A stretch of 27,477 bases of DNA from Bacteroidaceae bacterium (GTDB taxonomy: Bacteria > Bacteroidota > Bacteroidia > Bacteroidales > Bacteroidaceae). The notes under the pieces are model-generated. The model did not search any database. It was not told where the DNA came from and was given only the letters and a program-made list of their open reading frames with translations. This document shows, one piece after another, positions 26,143 through 27,477 of the stretch (positions within the stretch are counted from its first letter, which is position 1; the number at the start of each line of letters is the position of its first letter). The DNA is taken from the NCBI GenBank assembly GCA_900752815.1, contig CAADWS010000033.1, positions 1 through 27,477 of the forward strand. The letters are read 5' to 3'. The translations under genes and the position numbers were made by a program.

Positions 26143-26433
26143 ATGAAAGACGAGAAGCAAATTTACATGGCGCAAGAATCCGAAAAGTGGGAAGACGCAA
26201 TATATGAAAGGATAGAAAGCTATCAACGACATGGGTGGAAAGATTGGTTCGCAACGTGCCTATTGCAAATGACGTTTGAGAAAGACTTCACTGTTGACAT
26301 CACCACGGAATACCTTACTCCTTTTATGAGTGCCTATTCAAAAGCATTGCAACGCATGATTGATGAGGGAAGACTTTCTGTAAGTGGTGCAATACAAAGC
26401 TCATTCGGAGGTCAAGTATTTGGAAGGATGTGA
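26143..26433 (+). CDS. Hypothetical protein, 96 aa
   Basis: I do not recognise the family. The protein is soluble, acidic-basic mixed, predicted mostly helical, and without signal peptide or membrane segment: MKDEKQIYMAQESEKWEDAI, then a Trp-rich segment (RHGWKDWFATCLLQM). It begins 56 bp after the transposase stop and its 3' end overlaps the opposing gene by 22 bp. The short distance makes it either a passenger of the IS or a native gene cut off by it. A second ATG (codon 9) is possible. Confidence 0.55.
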   Translation: MKDEKQIYMAQESEKWEDAIYERIESYQRHGWKDWFATCLLQMTFEKDFTVDITTEYLTPFMSAYSKALQRMIDEGRLSVSGAIQSSFGGQVFGRM

Positions 26434-26735
26434 TTCTTCTTCATATAATCTAACAGTTCATTTTCGGTTTTGAAAATTTGGAAAGCTGCTAAATCTTTAC
26501 TCCAAATTGCATACATTTGAAATTTTAGACCATTAACGCATACGATTTTTGTCCGAATACAAAAGTCTGTATGTGTTATGTAGTTATAACTATCTTTCCC
26601 TGTAAAATATGATACTATAAAAGACCTGTTGTTTCTCCAAAACAAATTAGCTATTACACCATCAATACGTTTGATGGCATCCTTTTTTCTTTCTTCTATG
26701 TCTTGTTGTTCGCTATTCATAGACAGATATAACAT
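26412..26735 (-). CDS. Hypothetical protein, 107 aa
   Basis: Unrecognised. The sequence is soluble with a long charged N-terminal helix (EQQDIEERKKDAIKRIDGVIANLF) and then a mixed alpha-beta part with several aromatic residues (SFIVSYFTGKDSYNYITHTDF, AIWSKDLAAFQIF). No signal peptide or known catalytic motif. It converges on the 96-aa gene and overlaps its end. Start may be the ATG at 26735 or at 26720 (MNSEQQDI). Low GC and AT-rich codon use match the rest of this end of the window. Confidence 0.55.
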   Translation of the reverse strand: MLYLSMNSEQQDIEERKKDAIKRIDGVIANLFWRNNRSFIVSYFTGKDSYNYITHTDFCIRTKIVCVNGLKFQMYAIWSKDLAAFQIFKTENELLDYMKKNHILPNT

Positions 26736-26811
26736 GAAGTTGCAAAAGTATAAAAAACACTGATAAGGCCAAATAGCAACGGTAATTCTTTTCTATTAAC
26801 GTCAAAGGTGC

Positions 26812-26819
26812 TATCTTTG
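26812..26819 (+). promoter_or_regulatory. Candidate -7 box ahead of a long leader
   Basis: TATCTTTG is a perfect TAnnTTTG match. No clear -33 TTTG at 19-21 bp. A transcript from here would begin near 26825 and reach the lipoprotein gene at 27123 with a leader of about 300 nt. Confidence 0.5.
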
Positions 26820-27122
26820 CCGATGTAAACATCAAAACGATTTGCCTATGTAACATGCTTTGTCAAAAGACATAAGATAAAAAGCGTTAGCTTGTGTACA
26901 TTCTTATTTTCTGAAATCGCCAAATTAAAGAAACGTTCAAGAAGTACAAAGTTGATGCCTGCGCTCATAGCGTGGGCTTTTACTTGTATTTGAACGTATG
27001 GTGTTTGGCGATACCAAGAAAATAGATACACAGTAAATAGTCCACGTTTTTTATTGTCTGTTCTTCAGGTTATTGGACTATACGATAAAACACAAGATTA
27101 CCATAACTTAAACACAACAAAT
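26820..27122. other. Intergenic stretch, possible long 5' leader
   Basis: About 300 bp without a supported gene. It starts just after the TATCTTTG box and begins with the palindrome GATGT-aa-ACATC (26821-26832). The minus-strand open frame at 26846-27031 has no recognisable product. No tRNA or known riboswitch was identified. Confidence 0.35.
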
Positions 27123-27401
27123 ATGAAGAGGAATATAATTGGCATCATGCTTATAGGGTGCATCGCTTTTTCATCTTGCAGCACTGTAAACTATATCAAT
27201 ACAGCCGAGTTGAGAACAAACTACGAGAAGAAAATACATAATACAACGTTCTTAGGTAGGGTGTTATTCAAGACTGACAAGAAGAAAAAAGATACTTACG
27301 ATAATGTAAGGGTGTATATGAATGAAAGTGAGGTTGGAAAGGACTTTGAAGTCGTCGCTTTTGGTTCATACACACCATTAATAATACCATTGTTAACGTG
27401 A
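27123..27401 (+). CDS. Small hypothetical lipoprotein
   Basis: A 92-aa protein with a lipoprotein signal: MKRNIIGIMLIGCIAFSSCS, lipobox Cys at about residue 19. The ATG at 27123 was chosen because it gives the signal directly; the frame runs back to 27054 without signal character. After the lipobox come polar residues and a basic patch (KTDKKKKDTY). The C-terminus ends abruptly with GSYTPLIIPLLT, a hydrophobic segment that looks more like the middle of a longer protein, so truncation is possible. Function unknown; probably an outer-membrane or periplasmic lipoprotein. Confidence 0.62.
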   Translation: MKRNIIGIMLIGCIAFSSCSTVNYINTAELRTNYEKKIHNTTFLGRVLFKTDKKKKDTYDNVRVYMNESEVGKDFEVVAFGSYTPLIIPLLT

Positions 27402-27477
27402 GTTCGGTATAATAATCTTATGCAATAAGCCTACTTTTATCAATGATGTCAATATTGAGTGACGGTTTCTTAGGAAG

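Noticed and set aside
26846..27031. Minus-strand 61-codon open frame
   Set aside because: No signal, membrane segment or family feature, and a perfect -7 box just before it points to transcription on the other strand.

Overview
The window looks like a chromosomal segment of a gut-type Bacteroidales bacterium (Bacteroides, Phocaeicola or Prevotella-like). The support is: a type II-C CRISPR locus with a 46-nt repeat of the Bacteroides kind, many secreted glycan-degrading enzymes with lipoprotein or Sec signals, several promoters matching the Bacteroidetes -7 box (TAnnTTTG), a DUF5690/phosphonatase pair, and a C-terminal module ending in a YDLSGRK...GIYIQNGKK-type motif. Species cannot be fixed from the sequence alone.

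Region 1 (1-3.73 kb) is the end of a type II-C CRISPR-Cas locus: the C-terminal part of Cas9, a strong terminator, cas1, cas2, and an array of 25 identical 46-nt repeats plus one degenerate terminal repeat (25 spacers of 29-30 nt). No csn2 or cas4 is present, which fits II-C. No clear tracrRNA was found, but the degenerate last repeat followed by a perfect hairpin is a candidate worth testing.

Region 2 (3.73-9.73 kb, minus strand) holds a small DUF3784 membrane protein, a GH63-GH110 glycosidase operon, a repeat-rich intergenic stretch of about 900 bp, and a secreted HExxH metallopeptidase. Region 3 (9.9-11.85 kb, minus) is a translationally coupled pair, an LpxH-like metallophosphoesterase followed by a GT28-like glycosyltransferase, probably making or modifying an envelope lipid. 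Region 4 (12.2-22.5 kb) holds a GH43 lipoprotein with discoidin and fibronectin-like domains, a GH16 lipoprotein, an Hsp20 chaperone, a broken secreted endonuclease/exonuclease/phosphatase-family gene, a GH92 alpha-mannosidase and a VOC-family protein. No SusC/SusD pair is visible, so the glycosidases look like scattered units, not one classical polysaccharide utilisation locus.

Region 5 (22.7-27.5 kb) is visibly more AT-rich. It starts with a DUF5690 transporter and phosphonoacetaldehyde hydrolase (phosphonate catabolism), followed by an IS1595-type transposase and three small genes of unknown function.

A recurring oddity is disrupted reading frames: one base appears to be missing from poly-A runs at the starts of the GH63 and DUF5690 genes, a 2-bp AT insertion plus an amber codon break the EEP gene, and there is a possible break in cas9. 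Either these are slippage or decay events in the organism, or the assembly has homopolymer errors. Both explanations should be kept open.
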